A stretch of DNA of 43,239 nt from Bacteroidales bacterium (GCA_020438105.1 JAGQVE010000001.1:207985-251223); one strand, 5' to 3'. Shown: positions 25,779-33,924, counted from the first letter of the stretch. Notes: generated by a model not told the origin, from the letters alone. Translations and numbers: made by a program.

Positions 25779-28700
25779 AATATTTTTCCTCCGCTGATTA
25801 AGAGATACAGAACAAATGCATAAAGGAGCAGGTGCATGGCGTAGGTCTGGCCATTGCCGGTGTACCAGGAGCGCACCTTATCGGCGATGGCTGTCGACCA
25901 GTCCGAAATGCCTGTCCAGAATTGTGTGGCCAGCGGCGTCATCAGCCAGCCAAGGGCTTTTTTGTAACCTGCAAACATATTGTAGGAAACATGCGTGGTT
26001 TCAGGCCTGAATGGTCTTTCAGCCGCAAACACAATATTGAATTGTTTCACTTTCTGGGCTTTACGGCTGTGATAAGTCAACCATAAGAAGATGGTAGCAA
26101 ACATCACAATTACCGTGGTCATCACCGCAAAGGCATTCCAGTAACCAAATGAAGTCATCGCAAGTCTGCCGTCCCAAAGGATCGCTTCGCCCGGAACGCG
26201 GTCGGGAATAATCGTCGCAAGGGGCTCAAGCAATACCTGTGGGAAGATTGAAAGCACCATGATGGCAATCACAAAAATGAATTGCGGAAGCAGGTAAACA
26301 AAAGGCGCTTCTTTCACCCTCCGGTGATTATCTTTCAATTGGCCTAAAAATACCGAAGCGATTAGTTTGTAAAGATAGAGGAAGGCAACAATGCCAGAAA
26401 AGAACACCATGGTTCCTTGCAGGTACCAACCCTTCATCACCACGGCATTGTAAAACATCCATTTCCCGGCAAATCCGGCCAATGGCGGCATTCCGGCCAG
26501 TGTGATGATGCCGATCAACACCACAATAAACGACCAGGGCATGCTTTTGATCAGTCCGCCCATTTCGTACATATTTCGTGTTTTAGTACGATAGATCACG
26601 CCGGCAGCCGACATGAACAGCATGGTTTTGTAAATGAAATGTAATACCATATAATAGAGGGCGATCAGCAATCCAAGCTTCGAATCCATCGAAAGGGCGA
26701 AAATGATGTACCCCATGGCACCCACGCTGGAATATGCGATGAGGCGCTTCATATCTTCTTCATAAATAGCGAGCATGTTGCCGCCGATGGCCGTGATGGC
26801 ACCAATCCATCCCATGAGCTGGAATATATCGTATCCGAACAATTGCTGTGGCCCAAATGAGGTGACAATCCAGAAAAGTCCAAGAACACCGGCATTGATC
26901 AGCACACCCGAAACAAGCGGCGTGGCATCATCTTCTGCTTCACTATAAGCACCGGGCAACCATATATGTAACCCGATGGCAGCCGTTTTGAGCATAAAAC
27001 CCAATGCAAAAAGGACAAACACAACACCCGCTCCCGGGATCAGGCCACTTAAATTTCCAAAAAAGGTATCACCCGCAAAATGAGGCAGCATACCGAATGC
27101 AGCCAGCATCAGGTAAGCACCGCCGGCTGAAAATAGCATGTATTGCTGAGCCGGCCGTTCGGCTTTTTTACCTCTAAGGATCAAAATATAACTTCCGAGG
27201 GCCATCTGTTCCCATCCCATAAAAAAGGTGAGGTTGTCGCCGGGATTCACCAGCATGATCAACCCGAAAATGGTCATGGCAGCAAAGGGATAAAATCCGG
27301 CACGGGTTCCTTTTGTGGCGAAACCCGGAATCAGTGTTAAAATACCTCCCACCAGGAAAACGCTCATGAACACGAGCTGCATAATGTTGCCTTTGATCTC
27401 AGGATAAATGATGTATCCGTAAAAAGTAAGGGCTGCGATCAGCAATATATTTTTAATAAATGCCGGAAGAAAATCAATTACAACAAACGCTGCGACGATC
27501 AATAGTGGTATCAACACAAAAAGGTTGTCGAATTGTTGATATTTGATAAAATAGTAAGAAGTTGCCAAAATTCCGGCACCGAACAACATCACCGGAAATT
27601 CCTTAAACCAGGGAATGACAGGTTCAGCAGGTTGATCTTTTACAGCATGGAATACCCTTCCGAACCACTTGAATAAAAAGGCAATCTCAAAGATGCTTCC
27701 AAGCAGGATCAATACTATCCAGCCCCAGCCATTGCCTTGGGCAAGTTGCATGATCATTTCCCATTTGGCAAAGAATGTCGGGAAGGGCGGCAGTCCGGCC
27801 ATAGCAACTACAAACACACCAAACAGGAAAAACAATACAGGCCGTTTGCGAAGTATGCCCCATTTGTTTTGATCATCGCTGTTGACAATACCGTTAAGCC
27901 AAAACAATCCGGCTTTTGCAAAGAAATTGGTGAGCAAAAAACCAAGGATGATGAACCAGAAACTTTGGCCAAAGTAAACCGACATAGCCACAACAGTTAA
28001 CATTAGTCCGCCTTGCGCCACTGAAGAATAACCAAGCATTCTCCTGATATTTTCCTGACGGGTAGCCAGGAAATTGGAAAAAGCAAAGGTTATTAATCCG
28101 AGTAACCCGATTACCGGATGCCAGTTTTCAGGTACCATGGGCATCAGTTTATAAACCACAAATAATATGGCCGGTGCCGAAACGGCTGAAAGTGCGCTCC
28201 CAATGGCCGGATGCGCTGACTCGTACATATCAAGTGCCCACCCGTTGGCCGGAAACTGCTTACTTTCAAGGATGATGGCCGTCATCACGAGAAACACCGC
28301 CACAGCACCTCCTTTCACCATAGAAAGATTGGTCATGAAATCGATGTTGAGGTTGCCAACATAGGAATAGGCAAAAATGATCCCGATAAGCAAAATGCCT
28401 GAGATCACCGAAGAGGCCATTAAAAATTTAAATCCGGCTGAAATGCTTTTTGAATCCTGAATTATGATGACCAGTCCCGCTGTAGCAATGGAAGTGATCT
28501 CAAGAAAAACAAAAAGATTAAACAGGTCGCGGGTCATCACCACTACGTTAAGACCTATCAGAAAAACCACGATGATGGAAAGCAAATGTTTACCTGCTTT
28601 TTTCAATACGTCAAATAGATAAATGACGGTTAAAAATCCGAAGACGTTCACCATGGTGGTGAGGACCGCTTCGTCCATGGTCATGCGAAGATTAATGGCA

Positions 28701-28909
28701 AATGGCGGTTTAAACCCTGCGGTAAATACGTCAGTAGGTTTAAGTGATCCGGTCATCAGGCCGATAAGCCAGGAGCCGGAGACCATGGTCATGGCAGCTG
28801 TCGCGATCATCAATACAAACACAAGCATCTGCTGCTGGCTCTTTTTCCCCAGTCCGAGGAGAAAAGCGGTTATCAATCCAATGGAGACTATATGTACAGG
28901 ACTTACCAT
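25775..28909 (-). CDS. Fusion of two NuoL/M/N-MrpD-type proton channel subunits (MbxH-MbxH')
   Basis: 1044 residues, about twice the usual length. The first channel covers about 1-420. It has the TM Glu137 (FLEITS), Lys217 in ESKQFP, ARRMLGYSS-like text at about 289-296 and Lys332. A linker of about four helices (433-530) follows. The second channel covers about 540-950, with Glu567 (FMGWEQM), Lys641 in FMLKTAAIGLHIWLPGAYSEA, and His757 with Lys761 (HFIYKTM). A tail of about 90 residues ends in another TM helix. All key charged TM residues of both antiporter units are kept, so both may translocate ions. In the archaeal mbx operon these are two adjacent genes, H and H'. It overlaps mrpC-like by 7 bp and NuoH-like by 4 bp. 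Confidence 0.93.
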   Translation of the reverse strand: MVSPVHIVSIGLITAFLLGLGKKSQQQMLVFVLMIATAAMTMVSGSWLIGLMTGSLKPTDVFTAGFKPPFAINLRMTMDEAVLTTMVNVFGFLTVIYLFDVLKKAGKHLLSIIVVFLIGLNVVVMTRDLFNLFVFLEITSIATAGLVIIIQDSKSISAGFKFLMASSVISGILLIGIIFAYSYVGNLNIDFMTNLSMVKGGAVAVFLVMTAIILESKQFPANGWALDMYESAHPAIGSALSAVSAPAILFVVYKLMPMVPENWHPVIGLLGLITFAFSNFLATRQENIRRMLGYSSVAQGGLMLTVVAMSVYFGQSFWFIILGFLLTNFFAKAGLFWLNGIVNSDDQNKWGILRKRPVLFFLFGVFVVAMAGLPPFPTFFAKWEMIMQLAQGNGWGWIVLILLGSIFEIAFLFKWFGRVFHAVKDQPAEPVIPWFKEFPVMLFGAGILATSYYFIKYQQFDNLFVLIPLLIVAAFVVIDFLPAFIKNILLIAALTFYGYIIYPEIKGNIMQLVFMSVFLVGGILTLIPGFATKGTRAGFYPFAAMTIFGLIMLVNPGDNLTFFMGWEQMALGSYILILRGKKAERPAQQYMLFSAGGAYLMLAAFGMLPHFAGDTFFGNLSGLIPGAGVVFVLFALGFMLKTAAIGLHIWLPGAYSEAEDDATPLVSGVLINAGVLGLFWIVTSFGPQQLFGYDIFQLMGWIGAITAIGGNMLAIYEEDMKRLIAYSSVGAMGYIIFALSMDSKLGLLIALYYMVLHFIYKTMLFMSAAGVIYRTKTRNMYEMGGLIKSMPWSFIVVLIGIITLAGMPPLAGFAGKWMFYNAVVMKGWYLQGTMVFFSGIVAFLYLYKLIASVFLGQLKDNHRRVKEAPFVYLLPQFIFVIAIMVLSIFPQVLLEPLATIIPDRVPGEAILWDGRLAMTSFGYWNAFAVMTTVIVMFATIFLWLTYHSRKAQKVKQFNIVFAAERPFRPETTHVSYNMFAGYKKALGWLMTPLATQFWTGISDWSTAIADKVRSWYTGNGQTYAMHLLLYAFVLYLLISGGKIL

Positions 28910-29274
28910 TTTGTTTGTTTAAAATCATTAATATCCAGTGAATGACGGGTCTTGAACATCCTCAGTGCAAAAGTGAGCATGACTCCGGTAACTCCAACTC
29001 CAATTACAATGGAGGTGAGCACAAGTGCCTGGGGAATCGGGTCGACAAACTTTTCGGACAGGTTTGTAACGCCGGTTGTTTGATCGATAATTGGAGCAAC
29101 CCTGCCCTTGATATAGGAAAGGGCCACAATTACCAGGTTTAAACCAGCATCAAAAATGGTAAAGGCAACAATGATGCGCAGAATATTTTTCTGCGTAAGC
29201 GCGCCATACAAACCAATAAGCATCAGCATGAAACCTGTAACAAGACCAATATTTTGTAAGGTTAAATATTCCAT
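28903..29274 (-). CDS. MrpC/MnhC (NuoK-like) antiporter subunit
   Basis: 123 residues, three TM helices. N-terminal NIGLVTGFMLMLIGLYGALTQKNILRIIVAFTIFDAGLNLVIVALS and DPIPQALVLTSIVIGVGVTGVMLTFALR are the classic NuoK/MrpC pattern (the PQALVLTAIVI motif). It is equivalent to mbhG/mbxG. Its start shares a base with the stop of the upstream MrpB-like gene, and its end overlaps the fused channel gene by 7 bp. Confidence 0.92.
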   Translation of the reverse strand: MEYLTLQNIGLVTGFMLMLIGLYGALTQKNILRIIVAFTIFDAGLNLVIVALSYIKGRVAPIIDQTTGVTNLSEKFVDPIPQALVLTSIVIGVGVTGVMLTFALRMFKTRHSLDINDFKQTKW

Positions 29275-29972
29275 TATTCTTCGTTTTGAACTTCATTAAG
29301 GTGATGCAGGATATTCGAAAGTTCGGCACCCACTTTTAAACCTATCAAACTATATATAACCGGAATAGCACCTGCGCTGAAGAGGGTTCCCAATTGGCCA
29401 AGTGAAATAAACCTGTTATCAAGAAACCCTAGCCCAAGAATCGCCCCCAGGATGCCAATGATCACATAACTGGTTCCGGAAATACTTTCAATTGCATTGA
29501 GCAAACCGTGCTTGAATTCAGCTTGAGGATTGGCCATTAGTAACAATAAAAAGCCCGTTGCAATGATGGCTCCGCCCTGAAATCCTCCTCCCGGTGTAAG
29601 GTGTCCGTTGGCAAAAACATACGCACCAAAGAGCACAATCAATGGGAACAGCAGCTTCTGCGAAGTAGAAAGAATAACAGAAGAAGGCCGTGGATGACGG
29701 TCGTGCCTGGGCGCCTTGCTGTGTTTTAAAAACATGGCAATGAGCGAGGCAGCCACAAACAAAATGGTAACTTCCCCGAGGGTGTCAAATCCACGATAAG
29801 TTACTACCACTGCGGTTACAACGTTGGCGGCACCTACTTCCGGGGCAGTATTGTCAGCATAATAAGCCGGCAACTGAGGGAGCGACAAATATTCGTGGTG
29901 TGTAAGCAGAAAGCTGCCCAGCAACAATCCAAATCCTGCCAACAGCAGAATAATGAACATATTTTTATACAT
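29274..29972 (-). CDS. MrpB/MnhB subunit with N-terminal MbhE-like domain
   Basis: 232 residues. Residues about 1-85 match the MbhE segment also found at the C-terminus of MrpA: GAANVVTAVVVTYRGFDTLGEVTILFVAASLIA. Residues about 105-228 form the MnhB domain, with FANGHLTPGGGFQGGAIIATGFLLLLMA and a Gly-rich C-terminal helix pair. This therefore joins what are MbhE and MbhF in the archaeal operon. It overlaps the MbhD-like gene by 8 bp. Confidence 0.9.
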   Translation of the reverse strand: MYKNMFIILLLAGFGLLLGSFLLTHHEYLSLPQLPAYYADNTAPEVGAANVVTAVVVTYRGFDTLGEVTILFVAASLIAMFLKHSKAPRHDRHPRPSSVILSTSQKLLFPLIVLFGAYVFANGHLTPGGGFQGGAIIATGFLLLLMANPQAEFKHGLLNAIESISGTSYVIIGILGAILGLGFLDNRFISLGQLGTLFSAGAIPVIYSLIGLKVGAELSNILHHLNEVQNEE

Positions 29973-30210
29973 CTGACCTCCTGATTTTATTTAAAACATA
30001 AAAGAAGATGATGGTAGTGAGCCCGCTTCCAATGGCGGCTTCTGTCATGGCTACATCGGGTGCAGCCAGCAAGAGGTAGATGATAGAAGCGATAAGGCTC
30101 ACAATTCCTGATGCAAGCACCGCGGCTCTCACCCGGTATGCGGTCAGAGCGGCTATGGCCATGCTGATCATAACCAATCCTAAAACAATGGCTAATATTA
30201 TTGCTATCAT
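29965..30210 (-). CDS. MbhD-like subunit (DUF4040, MrpA C-terminal-type)
   Basis: 81 residues, three hydrophobic helices. The segment AAPDVAMTEAAIGSGLTTIIFFYVLNKIRR is the diagnostic motif of MbhD and of the end of MrpA (PDVALTEAAVG). It overlaps the MrpG-like gene by 4 bp. It forms part of the membrane arm between the Mrp-type and the channel subunits. Confidence 0.9.
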   Translation of the reverse strand: MIAIILAIVLGLVMISMAIAALTAYRVRAAVLASGIVSLIASIIYLLLAAPDVAMTEAAIGSGLTTIIFFYVLNKIRRSDV

Positions 30211-30557
30211 ATTTGATCCTCCTTATTTTCTTCAGTTTCTGCCTCCTGAAGTTTATCAATTACTGTTTTATCCGATAAGGGAATACCAATATGATGCGCT
30301 CCCCTGGCGAGGGTATGCGACGATACCGGATTGGTCATCATTACAAAGGAGATGATGATAAACGCCTTTCCTGCCCACTCAGGATTGATAATACCTATGC
30401 CTGCTATAGATAAGATAGTTCCCAATGTACTTGCTTTGGTACCTGTTTGCAGACGATTGTAAAGATCAGGCATACGAACAATCCCCAGGGCGCCGAGGAA
30501 AATGAAGATGGCTCCGATCAAGGTAACAATGCTGCCGATTAACATGCGTATTTCCAT
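30207..30557 (-). CDS. MrpG/MnhG antiporter subunit
   Basis: 116 residues with three TM helices. LGAIGIVRMPDLYNRLQTGTKASTLG-type text (here LGALGIVRMPDLYNRLQTGTKASTLG split over residues 22-48) is the hallmark of MnhG. HTLARGAHHIGIPLSDK at about 84-100 is the usual C-terminal part. It follows the MrpF-like gene after 2 bp and overlaps the MbhD-like gene. Confidence 0.93.
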   Translation of the reverse strand: MEIRMLIGSIVTLIGAIFIFLGALGIVRMPDLYNRLQTGTKASTLGTILSIAGIGIINPEWAGKAFIIISFVMMTNPVSSHTLARGAHHIGIPLSDKTVIDKLQEAETEENKEDQI

Positions 30558-30559
30558 AA

Positions 30560-30820
30560 TTATAATCCTTTCTCCAGAAAACGGGCTATGACGATCACGC
30601 CGGTGAAGCTCAGCAAGCCATACACCAGTGCGACGTCGAGGTAAATAATCCGGTTATTGAAAAAGGCGATCAGTGCGATGAGTGCGATCGACGTAACTGT
30701 CATTGCATCAAAAGCCATGATGCGATCGGCAGAGCTCGGCCCTTTAACAAAGCGCCAGAGTGCCGTAAGCATTCCCAGCAGGATCAACCCGCCTGCGATA
30801 TATAAAATGATCTCAACCAT
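30560..30820 (-). CDS. MrpF/MnhF antiporter subunit
   Basis: 86 residues with three TM helices. The central GPSSADRIMAFDAMTVTSIALIAL motif is that of MnhF/MrpF (GPT..DRV.ALD). It overlaps the end of the MrpE-like gene by 8 bp. Equivalent to mbhB/mbxB. Confidence 0.93.
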   Translation of the reverse strand: MVEIILYIAGGLILLGMLTALWRFVKGPSSADRIMAFDAMTVTSIALIALIAFFNNRIIYLDVALVYGLLSFTGVIVIARFLEKGL

Positions 30821-31307
30821 ACATTACCTCCAGATATTTTTCGAATTTTGATACAATTGCATGCGTTGCTTCATTGATATCAGTACTACTCACATCTATC
30901 CAATGGATAAACATGCGATCCCCTAGAATGTCCACTGTGAGTGTTCCGGGGGTGAGTGTAATGGCATTGGCCAGCAACATTTTACCAATATTGGATTTCA
31001 GCCTGGTTTTTACCTCCACAATTCCGGGATTGATTGGCAGTGAAGGTGTTAAAACACGCCGGGCAACATCAAAGTTTGATTTGAAAAGCTCAATCCAGAA
31101 GACTCCTACAAAGCCAAAGGCGTAAGCAAAACTTTTCGGTGTTAACCTTACTTCCTGAAGTACTGAACACTGGCTACAAAGTAAAACAGCAATCAGCACC
31201 GAAATGATAGCTCCTGTTACCAGGACATCCGTGTGTACCGACCAGTTCAGTGCCAGCCAGGTGAGGTAGGACAATACAAAGATCTGTAATACATTTTTTA
31301 AGTTCAT
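30813..31307 (-). CDS. MrpE/MnhE antiporter subunit, first gene of the complex operon
   Basis: 164 residues from the Met at 31307; an in-frame ATG at 31331 is possible but would overlap a -7 box at 31329-31336. It has two N-terminal TM helices, then a cytosolic domain with NPGIVEVKTRLKSNIGKMLLANAITLTPGTLTVDI, the MnhE hallmark, and HWIDVSS near the end. Equivalent to mbhA/mbxA. It is the 5' gene of the operon that runs to 20193 with no gap above 20 bp. Confidence 0.92.
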   Translation of the reverse strand: MNLKNVLQIFVLSYLTWLALNWSVHTDVLVTGAIISVLIAVLLCSQCSVLQEVRLTPKSFAYAFGFVGVFWIELFKSNFDVARRVLTPSLPINPGIVEVKTRLKSNIGKMLLANAITLTPGTLTVDILGDRMFIHWIDVSSTDINEATHAIVSKFEKYLEVMYG

Positions 31308-31328
31308 GCAGCGAAAATTAATTCGCAA

Positions 31329-31336
31329 CAAAACTA
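31329..31336 (-). promoter_or_regulatory. Possible -7 box of the membrane-complex operon
   Basis: Minus-strand TAGTTTTG fits TAnnTTTG exactly. No TTTG is present 19 bp upstream, as can occur at activator-dependent promoters. It would give a leader of about 15 nt before the Met at 31307. Confidence 0.4.
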
Positions 31337-31386
31337 AAAAGGGGGATCATTTAAACCGAGGAATTGATATATGTATGTATTTACAT

Positions 31387-31400
31387 TTGATTTAAATCAG
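31387..31400. promoter_or_regulatory. FNR-box-like operator
   Basis: TTGATTTAAATCAG matches the FNR consensus TTGATNNNNATCAA at nine of ten specified bases. It lies between the complex operon (minus) and the FNR-type gene (plus). Its centre is about 71 bp upstream of the predicted start of the operon, an allowed activating distance on the known spacing rules. Confidence 0.55.
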
Positions 31401-31506
31401 GTTGACAGAGAAATAGACGTAGCGTAATAAAAAAGTTGACGTGAGGTTTTTTAAGCTTGATTAAATGTTATGCATATACATTATTATATACTAACCGAAT
31501 AAATTA

Positions 31507-31514
31507 TAATTTTG
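31507..31514 (+). promoter_or_regulatory. Possible -7 box of the FNR-type regulator gene
   Basis: TAATTTTG fits TAnnTTTG and gives a leader of about 15 nt before the ATG at 31535. No good -33 element is visible. The start would fall before 31535, supporting that ATG over the one at 31457. Confidence 0.4.
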
Positions 31515-31534
31515 TACCCATATTGAATGGTATC

Positions 31535-32224
31535 ATGTTCGATCATAAAAAAAGTTGTCCGGTTTGCGATGCAAAGGCTGGTTGTTTCAGAAGGCTGAGC
31601 CCCCTGGAGCTTGAGGTTGCAGACGTTAAGCGTGCTGAGCTGAATTACCGAAAAGGCGAAAACATTGCAAAAATGGGATCCTTTGTAACCCATATACTAT
31701 ACCTGCAAAAAGGGCTGGTAAAGGTGTATATGGAAATGGAGGGAGAAACAGATATGATACTGAATATAGTAAGCGGTGGAAATATGATCGGGCTTCCCAA
31801 TTTGTTTTCTACAGCTCCGTTGCAATATTCAGTGGCTGCCATTGAGGATTCGGTGATCTGTGCCATTGATAAAAAAGTAATTGAAGACCTGGTAAAAACC
31901 AATGGTGAGTTTGCTCAAAGTATTGTTGAAAGTATTAACAATTGTACTTTATATCATTACAAAAGGCTGATCACTGCTTCACAAAAACAACTTAATGGTC
32001 GCATGGCCGACGCGCTTCTTCACCTTTCCGACGAAGTTTACCATATGGAAAATTTTCCGATGCAGCTATCCAGAAAAGAACTGGCCGAACTGGCAGGCAT
32101 GAGTATGATGAGTGCAGTTAGGGTGATCAAAGATCTGGAGCAAAATAATATCGTAACTGAAAAAAATGGCAGACTGATCATTCAGGACAGGGATAAGCTG
32201 GAACAGCTTAGTAAGTATGGATGA
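31535..32224 (+). CDS. FNR-type [4Fe-4S] Crp-family transcription regulator
   Basis: 229 residues from the ATG at 31535; the frame is open from 31457, but that start lacks the family N-terminus. The N-terminal CPVCDAKAGC gives Cys8-x2-Cys11-x5-Cys17, the exact spacing of E. coli FNR (20, 23, 29). The fourth ligand is Cys109 in AIEDSVICAIDKK, aligning with FNR Cys122 (MVCEIPF). A cyclic-nucleotide-type beta roll (about 35-115), dimer helix (120-155) and HTH (178-207) follow. The recognition helix reads GMSMMSAVR, so the FNR contact residues Glu and Ser are Met and Val, and operator preference may differ. Divergent from the membrane-complex operon, its likely target. Confidence 0.92.
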   Translation: MFDHKKSCPVCDAKAGCFRRLSPLELEVADVKRAELNYRKGENIAKMGSFVTHILYLQKGLVKVYMEMEGETDMILNIVSGGNMIGLPNLFSTAPLQYSVAAIEDSVICAIDKKVIEDLVKTNGEFAQSIVESINNCTLYHYKRLITASQKQLNGRMADALLHLSDEVYHMENFPMQLSRKELAELAGMSMMSAVRVIKDLEQNNIVTEKNGRLIIQDRDKLEQLSKYG

Positions 32225-32228
32225 GATG

Positions 32229-32318
32229 AGTTCGGAGTTCGGAGTTCGGAGTTCTGGGTTCAGGGTTCAGGGTTCAGGGTTCTGGGTTTTGGGTTCAGAG
32301 TTCAGGGTTCAGGGTTTG
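32229..32318. repeat. Degenerate 7-bp tandem repeat (GTTCGGA / GTTCAGG)
   Basis: About thirteen consecutive heptamers. The first few read GTTCGGA, then the array drifts to GTTCAGG, GTTCTGG and GTTTTGG. It starts right after the FNR-type gene. It is non-coding and has no spacers. Likely a slippage-prone simple repeat. Confidence 0.85.
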
Positions 32319-32374
32319 GAAATGGATTTCACAAATTCACTGAAGTAAGGGATCAATTTATTCAACCATGGCTC

Positions 32375-33352
32375 CTATACTTTAATCATTACTCCGATAC
32401 CAAAGTTTTCTTTCATTTGGAGTTTTGGTCCCTGGCCGGTTTCAATGCGCTCCCCTTCAATGTATTCGTAAGTAGGCAAATTAATGTCGTTGTCGTACAT
32501 CAGGTGCAGGTATATCATGGAAGATAAAAAGCTGTTGATTTTAAAATTCAAAGCTGTTTCCCAATCCACATCAAAGTTCCAGCGGTTTTCAATAACCTCA
32601 TCCATGTAGTTATTGTGCAAATTGAGTTTGGTATCCATGTTCACATTTTTCATAATCTCCCTGTTGAGGGTTACCACCAGGTTTAGCCCGAACCGCGGTT
32701 GATAATTCAACCCCGGGACAATAATGTTTCCGGCTGTATCAGTTTCAGCAGGTCGTACACCATAGGCCCCCTGATCAGCCAATTCCTGATTCATCACAAA
32801 AATAAATTTTCCGGAGGCCGGTGAAATAAAAACTGAGGTTCGTTCATCGGGTTTGTATTCCATGCCCATGGAGAGAAAAAGTCGTCCGGGCGACATAAAA
32901 TCCGACACCAGGGTAGAGTCATTCGGATATTTATAACCAGGTCCAAACTGAGTTTTCAGGTTCAGCATCATCGAATAAAACCAGTTCTCAACCGCTTCAT
33001 AACCTATTGTTGTACCCACATCCAGTTTATCATCTGTTTTTCGAATTCCCTGTTCATTATTCCAGGTAATACCATAAGCCAGGTTTATGAAATTATCTGC
33101 TTTAAATCCATCCTTCAGGTAGTTTGCTTTTGCGGATCCCACAGTATTCCCTGCTACATTGCTTTCGCCTCCTTCGGCCCAGTTGGCATATGCCACCTGA
33201 TTGAGGTTAAGCATTCCCGTGGCTGCAAGTTTCCAGTATGAAACGGTATCGGAAACTTCATTCGACCGGCTGCTATCGGGTGGATATGGCGGAGTGGCCA
33301 TTAATGCAATAGTCCAAAAAATAAATAGGGTAAAACTTAAAATACGCTTCAT
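32375..33352 (-). CDS. DUF3078 outer-membrane-associated protein
   Basis: 325 residues from the Met at 33352; an in-frame ATG at 33361 is possible. A signal peptide ends near ALMATP. The motif WKLAATGMLNLNQVAYANWAEGGESNVAG is the diagnostic start of DUF3078, a Bacteroidota-specific family of predicted beta-barrel proteins. Repeated strand-like segments follow, ending in KENFGIGVMIKV, which has the aromatic/hydrophobic end of an outer-membrane barrel. Function unknown. Confidence 0.87.
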   Translation of the reverse strand: MKRILSFTLFIFWTIALMATPPYPPDSSRSNEVSDTVSYWKLAATGMLNLNQVAYANWAEGGESNVAGNTVGSAKANYLKDGFKADNFINLAYGITWNNEQGIRKTDDKLDVGTTIGYEAVENWFYSMMLNLKTQFGPGYKYPNDSTLVSDFMSPGRLFLSMGMEYKPDERTSVFISPASGKFIFVMNQELADQGAYGVRPAETDTAGNIIVPGLNYQPRFGLNLVVTLNREIMKNVNMDTKLNLHNNYMDEVIENRWNFDVDWETALNFKINSFLSSMIYLHLMYDNDINLPTYEYIEGERIETGQGPKLQMKENFGIGVMIKV

Positions 33353-33369
33353 GATCATCATTTCACAGG

Positions 33370-33377
33370 CAAAGCTA
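33370..33377 (-). promoter_or_regulatory. Possible -7 box of the DUF3078 gene
   Basis: Minus-strand TAGCTTTG fits TAnnTTTG. It would start transcription near 33363, which favours the ATG at 33352. No clear -33 box. Confidence 0.35.
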
Positions 33378-33534
33378 CAATGAATCGAAATGAAATTATG
33401 TAAATGCTAACGGAGATTTTAACATTGTAGTGTGGAAAGCAGCGCAGAATCTCAAATTATTTTATCTTAATATTAATCGGATCTGAAATTCGATTCCTAT
33501 ATTTTATAAATTGCGGAATGATTAAATCCTATAA

Positions 33535-33924
33535 ATGAAGACAATTAACCTCATAAGCGTTGATGATCCAGCAGAGGCGCACCTTATTAAAGGAAAACTG
33601 ATGAATGCGGGCATCGACTGTTTCCTTACTAATGAAAACATGACGACCCTGGCACCACATCACAACCTGTTTCTAAATTCAGGCATACAGATTATGGTAA
33701 TGGAAAATGATTTGGCAGAAGCCCTTAAGCTAATTAAAGACAAACTGGAGCCTCAGCAGGAGACTTACACCTGCCCGAATTGCGGATCACAAAACATCGC
33801 CTTACGATTTGGCAAAAGGAAGTCCTGGAAAATATTCTACATTTTTATTGCGATCATGGCAGCCATGCCACTGGGAAACTTGAAACCGAAATATTATTGT
33901 AATGATTGTAATAGTGAAATTTGA
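33535..33924 (+). CDS. DUF2007 domain protein with C-terminal zinc ribbon
   Basis: 129 residues. Residues 1-70 fit the DUF2007 (PII-like putative signal-transducing) fold: SVDDPAEAHLIKGKLMNAGIDCFL, then a middle loop, GIQIMVMENDLAEALKLI. A zinc ribbon follows, with Cys80 and Cys83 (CPNC) and Cys122 and Cys125 (CNDC). Between them is a hydrophobic helix (about 99-112) that may attach it to the membrane. Role unknown. It is followed after 34 bp by a small membrane protein, likely co-transcribed. Confidence 0.8.
   Translation: MKTINLISVDDPAEAHLIKGKLMNAGIDCFLTNENMTTLAPHHNLFLNSGIQIMVMENDLAEALKLIKDKLEPQQETYTCPNCGSQNIALRFGKRKSWKIFYIFIAIMAAMPLGNLKPKYYCNDCNSEI

Noticed and set aside
20670..30820. Ordinary complex I (Nuo) or plain Mrp antiporter operon
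   Set aside because: No NuoA, E, F, G or J-type genes, while MrpE, F, G, B, C are present; a plain Mrp operon would have no NuoB/C/D/H genes.
31457..31534. Upstream start for the FNR-type gene
   Set aside because: The added 26 residues are AT-rich, do not match the family and would overlap the promoter box at 31507-31514.
32229..32318. CRISPR array
   Set aside because: Units are 7 bp with no spacers and no cas genes.
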